This document shows positions 34,175-43,130 of a stretch of 64,000 bases of DNA, one piece after another (position 1 is the first letter of the stretch; each line of letters starts with the position of its first letter). Under the pieces are notes generated by a model. That model searched no databases. It saw only the letters and a program-made list of their open reading frames with translations, and was not told the origin of the DNA. The stretch covers positions 248,001-312,000 of the forward strand of contig NZ_SOSI01000001.1 in the NCBI RefSeq assembly GCF_029760855.1. Reading direction: 5' to 3'. The stretch is from Erythrobacter litoralis (GTDB lineage Bacteria > Pseudomonadota > Alphaproteobacteria > Sphingomonadales > Sphingomonadaceae). The translations under genes and the position numbers were made by a program.

Positions 34175-36322
34175 ATGACGGTCGCACGTTTCGCATTCAC
34201 CACGGCGCTGGCGCTGGCCGCCATGCCGCTCGCCGCACAGCAGACGGATGCGGAAGGCCCGTATCTGTGGCTTGAAGAGATCAAGGGTGAGCGTGCGCTC
34301 GAACAGGTCGAGCAATGGAACGCCGAGACCGAGGCGGTGCTGACGAAGGCGCCGGAATATCCCATCGCGCAGGCGTGGGCGAAACAGATCCTCGACGACG
34401 ATCGCCAGATCGCGATGCCCGATGCCGTATATGGCGACCGTGTGCTGAACCTGTGGCGCGATGCCGACAATCCGCGGGGGCTGTGGCGCACCGCCAGCCT
34501 CGACAGCTATCTTTCCGGCGAACCGGAATGGCGCACGCTGATCGATGTCGATGCACTTGGCGAACAGGAAGGCGAGAGCTGGGTTTGGCACGGTGCAAAT
34601 TGTCTCGCGCCTGAATATATCCGCTGCCTCATCTCATTGAGCCCTGGAGGCACCGATGCCGATACGGTACGCGAGTTCGACATCACGACCGGAGCCTTCG
34701 TAAGGGATGGCTTCACCTTGCCCGCCGCGAAGTCGAACGTGGCGTGGTACAACGAGAACACGCTGTTTGTCGGCACCGACGAAGGGGACGGCAGTCTGAC
34801 CGAGTCCGGCTATCCCCGTTTCGTCAAGCTATGGCAGCGCGGCACGCCGTTCGCGCAGGCGAAACTGGTGGCGCAAGGCGAAGCGTCCGACGTTTCGGTG
34901 AACGGCTTCTCGGTGCTCGACGGGGATACGCGTTGGCACCTCGTCAATCGCAGTCCGAGCTTCTTTACCAACGAACTTTCGCTGGTGCGCGACGACGGGT
35001 CGACCGTCGCGTTGCCCCTGCCGGACGATGCGACGTTCGAGGACGTGCTCGACGGCAAGCTGATCGCGCTTCTGAATTCGCCCCTCGGCGAGGCTCCGGC
35101 AGGCAGTCTTGTCGCATGGTCGCTGGCCGACATCGCAGCGGGCCGGACACCTTCCCCCTCGATGGTGTTGAACCCGAGCGAGAGCCAGGCGATCGAGGAG
35201 GTCGCATCCTCCGACAGCAAGCTGTGGGTCAAGCTGCTCGACGACGTATCCGGCAAGCTGATCGAACTTACGCCATTTGCAGACGGCTGGACCGAGCGCG
35301 CGATCGACCTGCCGGGCAACAGCACCCTCTCTCTCGCCGCGACCGCGACGAACAGCGACATGGCGTTCGTGACGGTTGAAGGCATGCTGACCCCGCCGAC
35401 GCTGTATGCCGTCGGGCAGAACGGCGCGCCGCGCGTCGTCGCGAGCGAACCTGCGCAGTTCGATGCGTCGAAGTTCGAAGTGGAGCAGCGGTTCGCGACC
35501 TCGAAGGACGGGACGAAGGTCCCGTATTACCTCGTCCGGCCCAACGATGCGGAAGGCCCGCTCGCTACGCTGATCCATGCCTATGGCGGTTTCCGCGCGG
35601 CGCAGACGCCGAAATATCTGACCGCCGAACCGTATCGCAGCGGCCCGCTCGGTCTGTTCTGGCTTGAAGAGGGCAACAGCTACGTCCTTGCCAATATTCG
35701 TGGCGGCGGGGAATACGGTCCGCGCTGGCATGAGGAAGCCTTGCGCGAAAAGCGTCAGAACGCCTTCGACGATTTCCATGCGGTGGCCGAAGACCTGATC
35801 GCCGCAGATCTTGCAAAACCGCAGGCTATCGGCATTTCCGGTCGCTCGAACGGCGGCGCATTGGTCGGCGCGCTCGCGAACCAGCGGCCCGATCTTTATG
35901 CGGCGGTCATTTCCGGCAGCCCGCTCGACGATATGTGGCGTTTCAACAAGCTGCTCGCCGGGGCATCGTGGATGGGCGAATACGGCAATCCCGATGTGCC
36001 GGAAGACTGGGCGTTCATGCGCGAATGGTCGCCCTATCAGAACCTGAAGGCGGCCGAAGGCTATCCCGCGACGTTCTACTACCTCTCCACGCTCGACGAT
36101 CGAGTGCATCCGGGCCACGCCCGCAAGATGGCGGCGAAGCACGAGGCGCTTGGCCAAACCGTTTATTACCACGAATATCGCGAAGGCGGCCATTCGGTCG
36201 GCGCGGACCATGCCGAGGATGCGAAGCGGGCGGCGCTGCTGCTGGCTTTTCTCAACCGCGAATTGCTTGGGGAAGGCCAAGACACCGAAACGGCGGTAGC
36301 TAGCGCTCCAGCCGCTCCGTAA
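34175..36322 (+). CDS. Secreted S9 prolyl oligopeptidase-family serine peptidase
   Basis: 715 aa from ATG 34175, with AATATCGGAGGG just upstream. A signal peptide (MTVARFAFTTALALAAMPLAAQ) precedes an N-terminal seven-blade propeller (about 70-420) and an alpha/beta-hydrolase domain. The triad is S558 (GRSNGG), D641/D642 (LDDRVHP) and H673 (EGGHS). S9A enzymes cut short peptides, often after proline, and this one would act in the periplasm. It overlaps the end of blh by 23 nt on the opposite strand, so the last codons of both genes share sequence. Confidence 0.9.
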   Translation: MTVARFAFTTALALAAMPLAAQQTDAEGPYLWLEEIKGERALEQVEQWNAETEAVLTKAPEYPIAQAWAKQILDDDRQIAMPDAVYGDRVLNLWRDADNPRGLWRTASLDSYLSGEPEWRTLIDVDALGEQEGESWVWHGANCLAPEYIRCLISLSPGGTDADTVREFDITTGAFVRDGFTLPAAKSNVAWYNENTLFVGTDEGDGSLTESGYPRFVKLWQRGTPFAQAKLVAQGEASDVSVNGFSVLDGDTRWHLVNRSPSFFTNELSLVRDDGSTVALPLPDDATFEDVLDGKLIALLNSPLGEAPAGSLVAWSLADIAAGRTPSPSMVLNPSESQAIEEVASSDSKLWVKLLDDVSGKLIELTPFADGWTERAIDLPGNSTLSLAATATNSDMAFVTVEGMLTPPTLYAVGQNGAPRVVASEPAQFDASKFEVEQRFATSKDGTKVPYYLVRPNDAEGPLATLIHAYGGFRAAQTPKYLTAEPYRSGPLGLFWLEEGNSYVLANIRGGGEYGPRWHEEALREKRQNAFDDFHAVAEDLIAADLAKPQAIGISGRSNGGALVGALANQRPDLYAAVISGSPLDDMWRFNKLLAGASWMGEYGNPDVPEDWAFMREWSPYQNLKAAEGYPATFYYLSTLDDRVHPGHARKMAAKHEALGQTVYYHEYREGGHSVGADHAEDAKRAALLLAFLNRELLGEGQDTETAVASAPAAP

Positions 36323-37118
36323 GCATGTGCGGGGTGGCCATGCCGAAAGCCAAGGCAACCGCATAAGGCAAGGCGAGCAACCCGCTGGTCACTAGCCCCA
36401 TGATCGCCGCCGCGCCCACGGTGGCGATCGCACTCGGAATGGCGACGGCACGGATTACAGCGCTTCGGCCATAGGCTGCGATCTGGCGTTGCTGCACCGG
36501 TACGGCGTGGGCGACGAGAAAGACGAGCCCCACCGCTAGTACGGGATGGAGCAACACCGTGGCGGTGAGAGCGACGATCGCATGGCCGAAGCCGCGCCTC
36601 GATTTCAGCAAGGCCATGGCCGCACATACGGCGCCACCACCGCCGATCACCGCCAGCAAGCGGATGAAGGCGGAGGGGACCGCGTCGTTCGTCACGAACT
36701 CGAAGATCGACAGCGTTTCGCTTTGCCGGAATAGCGCACTGCCGCCCACGGCGAGCCCGGCGATGGCATAGCGGGTGATCGGGGCAAGCGCGCAGTCGCT
36801 GCGCGCGAAATGCCAGGCGGACAAGGCGAGAAACAGCACCAGCCCACTGAGGGGTTCGACAAGGAACAGGCCCGCCACGGCTGTACCCGCAACAAGGTAA
36901 GCTGCCGCGTGGGTTACAGTGATGCGCGCGATGCGGCCGTCGTTCTCGTCGCCTGCACCATGCGCCAATCCCAGGACGAAGAACAGCAATCCTGCCGCCG
37001 TCGACCAGCTTGGTCCGGCGATCTGAGCGGTGATCGCCACAAGTATCGCGCCCCACGAAAGAAGGGCCGCGGCATCGTGCCACGGCCCCTTTCTCGGTAG
37101 AGGAAAAACCTCCCGCAA
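36300..37118 (-). CDS. blh: Brp/Blh-family beta-carotene 15,15'-dioxygenase
   Basis: 272 aa, starting at TTG 37118. This start is inferred because GGAG lies 9 nt upstream and the only ATG in the frame (37193) would lie well inside the rhodopsin gene. The protein has 8-9 hydrophobic helices with family His-bearing motifs: LAHGAGDEND (H53), SAWHFARSD (H103), LVAHAVPV (H204) and TPHMLTERL (H264). Blh enzymes bind iron through conserved histidines and cut beta-carotene into two retinal molecules, supplying the chromophore for the rhodopsin upstream. It lies 4 nt after the rhodopsin stop, so the two genes form an operon. Confidence 0.85.
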   Translation of the reverse strand: MREVFPLPRKGPWHDAAALLSWGAILVAITAQIAGPSWSTAAGLLFFVLGLAHGAGDENDGRIARITVTHAAAYLVAGTAVAGLFLVEPLSGLVLFLALSAWHFARSDCALAPITRYAIAGLAVGGSALFRQSETLSIFEFVTNDAVPSAFIRLLAVIGGGGAVCAAMALLKSRRGFGHAIVALTATVLLHPVLAVGLVFLVAHAVPVQQRQIAAYGRSAVIRAVAIPSAIATVGAAAIMGLVTSGLLALPYAVALAFGMATPHMLTERLER

Positions 37119-37122
37119 GCGG

Positions 37123-37989
37123 TCAGTCTCCGCGCTTGGACGCCACTGCCGAACCGAGCGGCGAGGTTTCCAGAGCCTCGGCTGCCGGCACATAGCCTTC
37201 CAGCGCGCTGCGACGCAGGACGTAGCGGCTGAGGATCAGGCCGTAGATCAGTTTCGACGAGATGTCGGCGATAGAGAACAAGAGCTGTCGGATGACGACG
37301 ATGTCGCCGTTCTGACCGAGCTGCGGCAGGGCGTAGGCGATGGGATAGATGCCCCAGGTCGCAAGGAAGTACCACCAGATGTTCTTCGGCCACGGCTTCA
37401 GTTCCGCCGGGCTGTTGGACACGCCAGCCGAAATCACGCCGCGCACTTCGAGGATCAGCCATACGAAGAAGACAGTCGAGATGACACCCCAGATGTTGAG
37501 ACGAGAGTAGTCGCCCGTCTCGCCGAACTGGCCGTAAAGCCCGGTCCAGATCATCAGGACCGCCGGGATGATCATGCGCAGCGACCGTTTGTGCAATTCC
37601 GGTCGCGGTAGGCCGAACGCGATAGCAAGCTGGGTCAGCAGGATCGGGACGGTGATCGTCCAGTTCCCATATCTAAAGGCGTTGGTGAAGCTCGTATTTT
37701 CGGCCAGCGGCGCATAGACCGTGCCGACGAGCGCATAACTTTCCTGCCACAGATTGGCTTCACGTAGCAGGCTGAGGCCCGCCGAAGCCATGACCACCGC
37801 CGACATGATCGGCACGATGCGGTAACGCGGCGCAAGCTGGAACGACATAAGTACGAAGAACAACAGGAACGCGAAATGCGCGCCATAGCTGACCATGAGG
37901 ATCAACGATCCGGTCGTATACTGCCCCGGTGTAAGCGCAACGAGGTTCTCGATGCTGCCGAATTGCTCGGCAATTGAAGGTAAGACCAT
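37123..37989 (-). CDS. NTQ-type microbial rhodopsin, predicted light-driven chloride pump
   Basis: 288 aa from ATG 37989 (AAGGA 7 nt upstream), with seven membrane helices. Helix C reads RYGNWTITVPILLTQ. The three functional positions are N109, T113 and Q120, spaced as Asp85/Thr89/Asp96 of bacteriorhodopsin, which makes an NTQ motif. DISSK carries the retinal Schiff-base K246 and the counterion D242. NTQ is the motif of bacterial chloride pumps (for example NM-R3 and the Fulvimarina ClR), not proton pumps (DTE/DTD) or sodium pumps (NDQ). L117 at the colour-tuning position suggests green absorption. Function is inferred from motif, but it is a well-established motif-function link. Confidence 0.9.
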   Translation of the reverse strand: MVLPSIAEQFGSIENLVALTPGQYTTGSLILMVSYGAHFAFLLFFVLMSFQLAPRYRIVPIMSAVVMASAGLSLLREANLWQESYALVGTVYAPLAENTSFTNAFRYGNWTITVPILLTQLAIAFGLPRPELHKRSLRMIIPAVLMIWTGLYGQFGETGDYSRLNIWGVISTVFFVWLILEVRGVISAGVSNSPAELKPWPKNIWWYFLATWGIYPIAYALPQLGQNGDIVVIRQLLFSIADISSKLIYGLILSRYVLRRSALEGYVPAAEALETSPLGSAVASKRGD

Positions 37990-38125
37990 CACGGTATCCT
38001 TTTATAATGGTTGCTCACCTTCTGCCTTCCCCACCAAAGGCTGTTGGGCTTGGGTGCGCTGCAACCAAATGGACCGTCGCAGGTTAGGTTCCTTTGTAAC
38101 CGTCGGTTAAGGGGCGAGCGCGACT

Positions 38126-39430
38126 GTGAATAACAATCCCATAACCGGCCTGACAGGCTGGATCGCACATCGCCTGACGGTCAATTACTGGTCGCTCGCA
38201 CTTGGCGCTGTGATCGCTTCGCCGCTGTTCTTCTTCGCGACGCTCGCTTTCGACCGGGATAGCGCAACCGACTGGTTGCTTCGCGAAGATCTGGCGCCCG
38301 TCGCGACCGCCGATACGGCGCGCGATCTGGCGGGCGTTGTCGCAGGAATCGATGCGGCGTTCATCACGCTGTATTTCTCGATCTCGCTGCTGGTTCTGAC
38401 CATAGCCGCTGGCAATCTCGGCGTCCGACTGGTTGACCGCTGGCTTGCGAAGAAGCTGGTCCGGATCTCCATCGCGGGCCTGTCGTTCACGCTGATCTAT
38501 GCCGTGTTGACTATGGCGGCGATCGATCCCGATGCGGAACTGGCAGATACGCCGCTGTTCTGTTTCGCGCTCACCATCTTCTTCCTGCTGGTCAATATCG
38601 CGATGTTGGCCGTTGCCCTTCATGATCTCGGGCGTACGATTTTCGTCGACAAGGAAATCGACCAGTTGGCGGCGGACGCGAAGCCGATCTCGGTCGAAGT
38701 CGAAGGACAAAGGCCGTTTTCAGGTACGTTTGCACAAACCATCCTCGCTCCGAAGGATGGCTATGTCGAAGGCATCGAACTCGATAAACTGGAAAAGCAT
38801 TTAGCCGACCTGCCGGGCGCGGTGCGCGTATGCGTGGCCCCCGGACAGCATGTGTTCGAAAACCAGACCATCGCAATGCTGGAAAACGAATGCTCCAATC
38901 CGGATTTCGTTCGGGAATGCATTCCTATCGGAAATTTCCGCAGCGACAATCAGGGCACGGTTTTCCAGATCCGGCTGCTGGTCGAGATCGCGGCCCGCGC
39001 CATGTCGCCTGCGGTGAACGATTTCTGGACTGCCATGGTGGCCGCCGATGCCATTTGCGAGGTTCTCCAAGGCCATCGCGGCAACTGGATCGACGAACTG
39101 CAGATCCCCGTGCGTTGCGGTAAGCGCGCCATAGAGTTGCCGGGCCAGGATTTCCGTGGCCTGTTCGAAGACCCGCTTGCCGAGTTCCGGCAGGCGGCGG
39201 CCGATTATCCTTCGGTTTCGATCCGCATGATCGGCAATATCGCGCGGATGATTACGCAATTGCATGTCGTGGGCTGCCCTGCCGGCCTTCGCGGCTTCCT
39301 GCGGGATTATGCCGAACAATTAGCCAATCATGCACAGGCGCGGGCACAAACCGGCAAGGATCGGGAAGACATTGGGGCGGCATTCGCTAATGTCGATCGG
39401 ATGATGATGGAACCTGCCACACGATGCTGA
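38126..39430 (+). CDS. DUF2254-family membrane protein, copy A
   Basis: 434 aa from GTG 38126. Four hydrophobic segments (about 22-42, 75-92, 112-132 and 138-160) are followed by a soluble C-terminal half with AARAMSPAVNDFWTAMVAADAICEVL, matching the ARALSPG-INDP signature of DUF2254 membrane proteins of unknown function. Where the signature has NDPFTA, this copy has NDFWTA. It is followed by a paralogue overlapping by 7 nt, so the two are co-translated. Its start is 136 bp from the divergent rhodopsin start. Confidence 0.82.
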   Translation: MNNNPITGLTGWIAHRLTVNYWSLALGAVIASPLFFFATLAFDRDSATDWLLREDLAPVATADTARDLAGVVAGIDAAFITLYFSISLLVLTIAAGNLGVRLVDRWLAKKLVRISIAGLSFTLIYAVLTMAAIDPDAELADTPLFCFALTIFFLLVNIAMLAVALHDLGRTIFVDKEIDQLAADAKPISVEVEGQRPFSGTFAQTILAPKDGYVEGIELDKLEKHLADLPGAVRVCVAPGQHVFENQTIAMLENECSNPDFVRECIPIGNFRSDNQGTVFQIRLLVEIAARAMSPAVNDFWTAMVAADAICEVLQGHRGNWIDELQIPVRCGKRAIELPGQDFRGLFEDPLAEFRQAAADYPSVSIRMIGNIARMITQLHVVGCPAGLRGFLRDYAEQLANHAQARAQTGKDREDIGAAFANVDRMMMEPATRC

Positions 39431-40737
39431 CCAAACTCTGGCACTTCTGGAAGACGGTCAATGCATCCTATTGGTTCTACCCCGCCCTGTTCACGGTTGC
39501 GGCAGTGTCCGCCGCCCTTTTCACCATCTGGCTCGATCGCAACGGATACGCGCAGTTTCTGAACGACGTCTCATGGTTGCAGCCGGCCCGCCCCGAAGGT
39601 GCATCGAACATGCTGACCGTCATCGCCGGCTCGATGATCGGCGTCGCTTCCACGGTCTTCTCCATCACGATTGCCGCGGTCGCCTATGCCAGCGGCAATT
39701 ACGGTCCGCGCCTGCTGACCAATTTCATGGAGAACCGCGGCAATCAGCTCAGCCTCGCGACCTTCATCGGAACCTTCGCCTTCGCAATCACCGTACTGCG
39801 CGTGGTGCGGGCAGAGGACGAATCCTCCTTCCTCGTGGACGAGAATGCGCTGCCGGGTTTCGTACCCCAGCTTTCGCTGCTGGTGGCTTATGTCCTTGCG
39901 GCACTCTCCGTGGCGGTCCTGGTTTACTTCCTCAATCATATCCCCGCCTCGATCCGCATCAACACCGTGCTCGAAGGCATCGGATCGCGGCTTTTGAAGG
40001 ATATCGAACGCGATTTTCCCGATGCGAACGACGGCGAAGCCAACAGCAACAGCCCGCAAGGCACACCGATCATCTGCGACGGCACCGGTTACGTTCAGAT
40101 CATTACTTTCCGCGAGCTGGAACAGCTGGCGATCAAGGAAAACGGAATGCTGAAGCTGGCCGTGCGCACCGGCGACTTCGTCCATCCCGACGTTCCGCTC
40201 GCCTATTGGGCGGAAATGGACGCGTTCGAGAATACGCCGGACGACGCGGTGCGCGCCTGCTTTACATTGGGCAGCATGCGCACACCGAACCAGGATATGG
40301 AATTCCTGATCGACGAATTGGTGGAGATTGCCCTCCGCGCCTTGTCTCCGGGTATCAACGATCCGTTCACGGCCATTACCGCAATCCACTGGCTCGGCGC
40401 GGCGACCGCCGAACTCGCTCGCAGGAAGCTGATCCGCACCTACGCGAAGGAAGGCGACGAACCGCGCGTGCAACTGCTCGACAACGATTTCGAGCATTAC
40501 GTCAATCGCGGGTTCGGCGCGGTTCGCGGCGGGGTCGCCACCAATCGGATCGCCTCACAGGTCGCCTTCGATACGATGCTCGATGCGGCCACGACTCTTG
40601 ACGACGAGTCCCGGCGGGCACTGATCGCTCGCGAGGCACTGCAACTTATGCGTCAGGCGCGCGAGGAACTGGTCGGCCCGGAACTCGAAGAGGTCGAGGC
40701 CCGATATCAAACCTTCAAGACGAAGATCGCGCGCTAG
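39424..40737 (+). CDS. DUF2254-family membrane protein, copy B
   Basis: 437 aa from ATG 39424. It has the same four-helix N-terminus as copy A but a more typical consensus: STVFSITIAAVAYASGNYGPRLLTNFMENR and LRALSPGINDPFTAITAIHWLGAA. It ends in a helical tail. The two copies probably form a hetero-oligomer or are a divergent duplication. The function of the family is unknown; a transport or stress role is sometimes suggested but not shown. It ends convergently, overlapping the EamA gene by 23 nt. Confidence 0.85.
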   Translation: MLTKLWHFWKTVNASYWFYPALFTVAAVSAALFTIWLDRNGYAQFLNDVSWLQPARPEGASNMLTVIAGSMIGVASTVFSITIAAVAYASGNYGPRLLTNFMENRGNQLSLATFIGTFAFAITVLRVVRAEDESSFLVDENALPGFVPQLSLLVAYVLAALSVAVLVYFLNHIPASIRINTVLEGIGSRLLKDIERDFPDANDGEANSNSPQGTPIICDGTGYVQIITFRELEQLAIKENGMLKLAVRTGDFVHPDVPLAYWAEMDAFENTPDDAVRACFTLGSMRTPNQDMEFLIDELVEIALRALSPGINDPFTAITAIHWLGAATAELARRKLIRTYAKEGDEPRVQLLDNDFEHYVNRGFGAVRGGVATNRIASQVAFDTMLDAATTLDDESRRALIAREALQLMRQAREELVGPELEEVEARYQTFKTKIAR

Positions 40738-41632
40738 GCAGCGGCTTCGCCGTACGCGCCAGCATCAACGCGCCGCCCACCAATGCCATGCCGATAACGT
40801 CCAGCGGCGTCAGCGTTTCGCGAAAGGCCAGCCAGCCTACACACGCGGCGATAGCAGGCTGGGTCAGCAACGCCATGCCGATGATGAGCGGCGGGAAGTG
40901 CTTCAGGGAATAGACGAGCAAGCCCTGCCCGATAAGCTGGCTCGAAATCGCAAGAGCGACGACCGGCTTCCACCCAGCAGCGCCCGGCCACACCGGCTCG
41001 CCAAGCAATAGCGCGATGGCCAGAAGCACCGGCGCGGCCGAGACACAGACCAGCAGCAGTACACTCCATTGTCCAAGGGTAGCGCGAGCGCGCTGGGCCG
41101 GCAGGAGGTAGAAGGCGTAGAACAGGCCCGCGAGCAGGCAGAACAGATCGCCGACTAACGTCGTCGTGGATATATCGAGGCTCTCGCCGAGAAGGATCGC
41201 CCCGCCCGCCACTGCTGCGGCGATCGCCGCCGCTTCCTTCGCGCTCGGCGCCTGTCGCATCGCGATGACGCCCCACACCATCAGGATCACGCTGCCCGAA
41301 TTGCCGAACAGGGTCGCATTGCCCAACCGCGTCCGCTCTATTCCGACATGCCAGCTGGCAAGATCGAATGCGAAGAAGACGCCGGCTGCAATCACCATCA
41401 GCAGGATCCGGCGGTCCATCCGGCCTGGGCTGCGCGCGCGCCAAGCAAGCAATGCGAGGAGCGGGATCGGGAGGAGCAGTCGCCAGAATCCGGCGGATAC
41501 CGGCCCCGTATCCGTCAGCCGGACCAGCCACGGGCCGAGCGCCAGCGCCGCGTTTCCGCCGAGCAATGCGGCAAAGTGCCAAGCGTTCGCCTGAAAGCCG
41601 TTCTTGCCAGCCGTGCCGCTTGTCTCGCTCAT
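40715..41632 (-). CDS. EamA-type (DMT) transporter
   Basis: 305 aa with about ten hydrophobic helices and two EamA repeats (about 15-150 and 165-295). The helix-end GNSGSVILMVWG and GMALLTQPAIAACVGWLAFRETLTPLDVIGMALVGGALML resemble the drug/metabolite exporter group. The substrate is unknown. The start MSETSGTAGKNGF gives a cytoplasmic N-terminus. It is convergent with copy B of DUF2254 and divergent from the Old Yellow Enzyme gene, 55 bp away. Confidence 0.85.
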   Translation of the reverse strand: MSETSGTAGKNGFQANAWHFAALLGGNAALALGPWLVRLTDTGPVSAGFWRLLLPIPLLALLAWRARSPGRMDRRILLMVIAAGVFFAFDLASWHVGIERTRLGNATLFGNSGSVILMVWGVIAMRQAPSAKEAAAIAAAVAGGAILLGESLDISTTTLVGDLFCLLAGLFYAFYLLPAQRARATLGQWSVLLLVCVSAAPVLLAIALLLGEPVWPGAAGWKPVVALAISSQLIGQGLLVYSLKHFPPLIIGMALLTQPAIAACVGWLAFRETLTPLDVIGMALVGGALMLARTAKPLPSARSSS

Positions 41633-41687
41633 GCCCGCGCCCTAGCTCTTGGCAATATTCGCGTCACAGAAAAAGGACCGCGCCCCC

Positions 41688-42800
41688 ATGCACGATACGC
41701 TTTTCGAGCCCCTGACCCTTGGCGATATCGAGACCAAGAACCGTATTTTCATGGCTCCGCTCACCCGTGGCCGCTCGACCCAGCCCGGTTCCGTGTCGAA
41801 CGATATGATGGCTACCTATTACCGCCAGCGGGCAGGCGCGGGACTGATCATCAGCGAGGCAACGGGTATCAGCATCGAAGGCCTCGGCTGGCCTGCGGCC
41901 CCCGGCATCTGGTCCGACGCGCAGACTGACGGCTGGAAGCCAGTGACCGAAGCGGTGCACGAAGAGGGCGGCAAAATCGTGCTCCAGATGTGGCACATGG
42001 GCCGCCTCGTCCATCCCGACTTCCTCGAAGGCGCACCCCCCGTTTCCGCCAGCGCGACCTGCGCGCCCGGTCATGCGCACACCTTCGAGGGCCGCAAGGA
42101 CTACCAACCGGCGCGCGCGCTCGAGAAGGACGAGATCGCGCGGGTGGTCGACGATTATCGCAAGGCTGCCGAGAACGCCAAGAAGGCAGGCTTCGACGGC
42201 GTGCAGCTTCACGGCGCGAACGGCTATCTGGTCGATCAATTCCTGCGCGACAGCACCAATCTGCGCGAGGACGAATATGGCGGCAGTCCGGAGAACCGCA
42301 CCCGCTTCCTGCGCGAGGTGCTGGAAGCCCTGATCGGCGTCTGGGGAGCGGGCCGTGTCGGCGTGCGCCTGTCGCCCAATGGGGAAACGCAAGGGTGTGA
42401 CGATAGCGATCCGGCGACGACCTTCAGCGCAGCTGCACAGGTGGTGCAGGACCTCGATCTCGCCTTTCTCGAACTGCGCGAACCGGGCCCGGAAGGCACC
42501 TTCGGCAGCACCGACGTCCCGAAGCAGAGCCCGATGATCCGCGACATCTACAAAGGCCCGCTGGTGCTCAACAGCGACTACTCGCCCGAACAGGCGGTGG
42601 ACGACATCCGTTCGGGCCGATGCGATGCGATCAGCTGGGGGCGGGATTTCATCTCGAATCCCGACCTGCCGGAACGCTTCCGCCGCGAGGCAGCGCTGCA
42701 ACCGAATGTCGACGTTCCGAAGAGCTGGTATCTTCCCGGCCCGGAAGGCTACATCGATTACCCGACGCTCGACGAAGAAAAGCAGGCAGCTGCCGGATAA
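41688..42800 (+). CDS. Old Yellow Enzyme-family ene-reductase
   Basis: 370 aa from ATG 41688; a start at 41649 is possible but has no better support. It is an FMN TIM barrel with the OYE core: MAPLTRGRSTQPG, QMWHMGRLVHPDF, GFDGVQLHGANGYLVDQFLRD and RVGVRLSPNG. The active-site pair H-x2-N (HGAN) and the conserved Tyr are intact, as in NemA and related enzymes. It reduces activated C=C bonds with NADPH. A good hairpin terminator follows the stop. Whether it has a particular detoxification role cannot be said. Confidence 0.9.
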   Translation: MHDTLFEPLTLGDIETKNRIFMAPLTRGRSTQPGSVSNDMMATYYRQRAGAGLIISEATGISIEGLGWPAAPGIWSDAQTDGWKPVTEAVHEEGGKIVLQMWHMGRLVHPDFLEGAPPVSASATCAPGHAHTFEGRKDYQPARALEKDEIARVVDDYRKAAENAKKAGFDGVQLHGANGYLVDQFLRDSTNLREDEYGGSPENRTRFLREVLEALIGVWGAGRVGVRLSPNGETQGCDDSDPATTFSAAAQVVQDLDLAFLELREPGPEGTFGSTDVPKQSPMIRDIYKGPLVLNSDYSPEQAVDDIRSGRCDAISWGRDFISNPDLPERFRREAALQPNVDVPKSWYLPGPEGYIDYPTLDEEKQAAAG

Positions 42801-42815
42801 CGATCCCCACGCTTC

Positions 42816-42841
42816 CGCCCGAAGGTATTACTCTTCGGGCG
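42816..42841. terminator. Bidirectional terminator between the OYE and lipoprotein genes
   Basis: CGCCCGAAG (42816-42824) and CTTCGGGCG (42833-42841) form a 9-bp stem with an 8-nt loop, followed by TTTCTTCGG. The right arm overlaps the last codons of the minus-strand lipoprotein (stop at 42828-42830), so the hairpin serves both convergent genes. Confidence 0.8.
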
Positions 42842-43130
42842 TTTCTTCGGAAACCGGTTCGGCGATAGGGGCCTCGTCGCTGGCAGTTGCCGCATCGGTG
42901 CCGTCAGCCGAGGCCTCGTTCGGCACCGGCTCATCGCCGCTTCCGGGCGTCGCGGCGGGCGAAGCATTCTGCGGTACGACAATCGTATCGAGTGGAAGCA
43001 TTGCGTCGCTGATCGTGCCTTCCAGCACTTCGCCTTTCGCGCCGCCGCCTTCCTCGACGGGGGGCGGCTGCGTTTCTCCCTGGCACGCGCCGAGGGCCAT
43101 GACGATAGTCGGAATCAGAAGCCGTCTCAT
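42828..43130 (-). CDS. Small predicted lipoprotein
   Basis: 100 aa. The N-terminus [19 protein letters not shown] is a lipoprotein signal peptide with lipobox LGAC, so Cys16 would be lipidated. The remainder is low-complexity and acidic, rich in Pro, Glu, Ala and Ser ([13 protein letters not shown], then [14 protein letters not shown]), and has no recognised domain. Its ATG overlaps the lipB stop by 4 nt, so it is co-transcribed with lipB. Probably an outer-membrane or periplasm-facing lipoprotein of unknown role. Confidence 0.8.
   Translation of the reverse strand: MRRLLIPTIVMALGACQGETQPPPVEEGGGAKGEVLEGTISDAMLPLDTIVVPQNASPAATPGSGDEPVPNEASADGTDAATASDEAPIAEPVSEETPEE

Noticed and set aside
37123..37989. 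A proton-pumping (DTE) or sodium-pumping (NDQ) rhodopsin
   Set aside because: Helix C has N-T-Q at the three positions, not D-T-E/D or N-D-Q.
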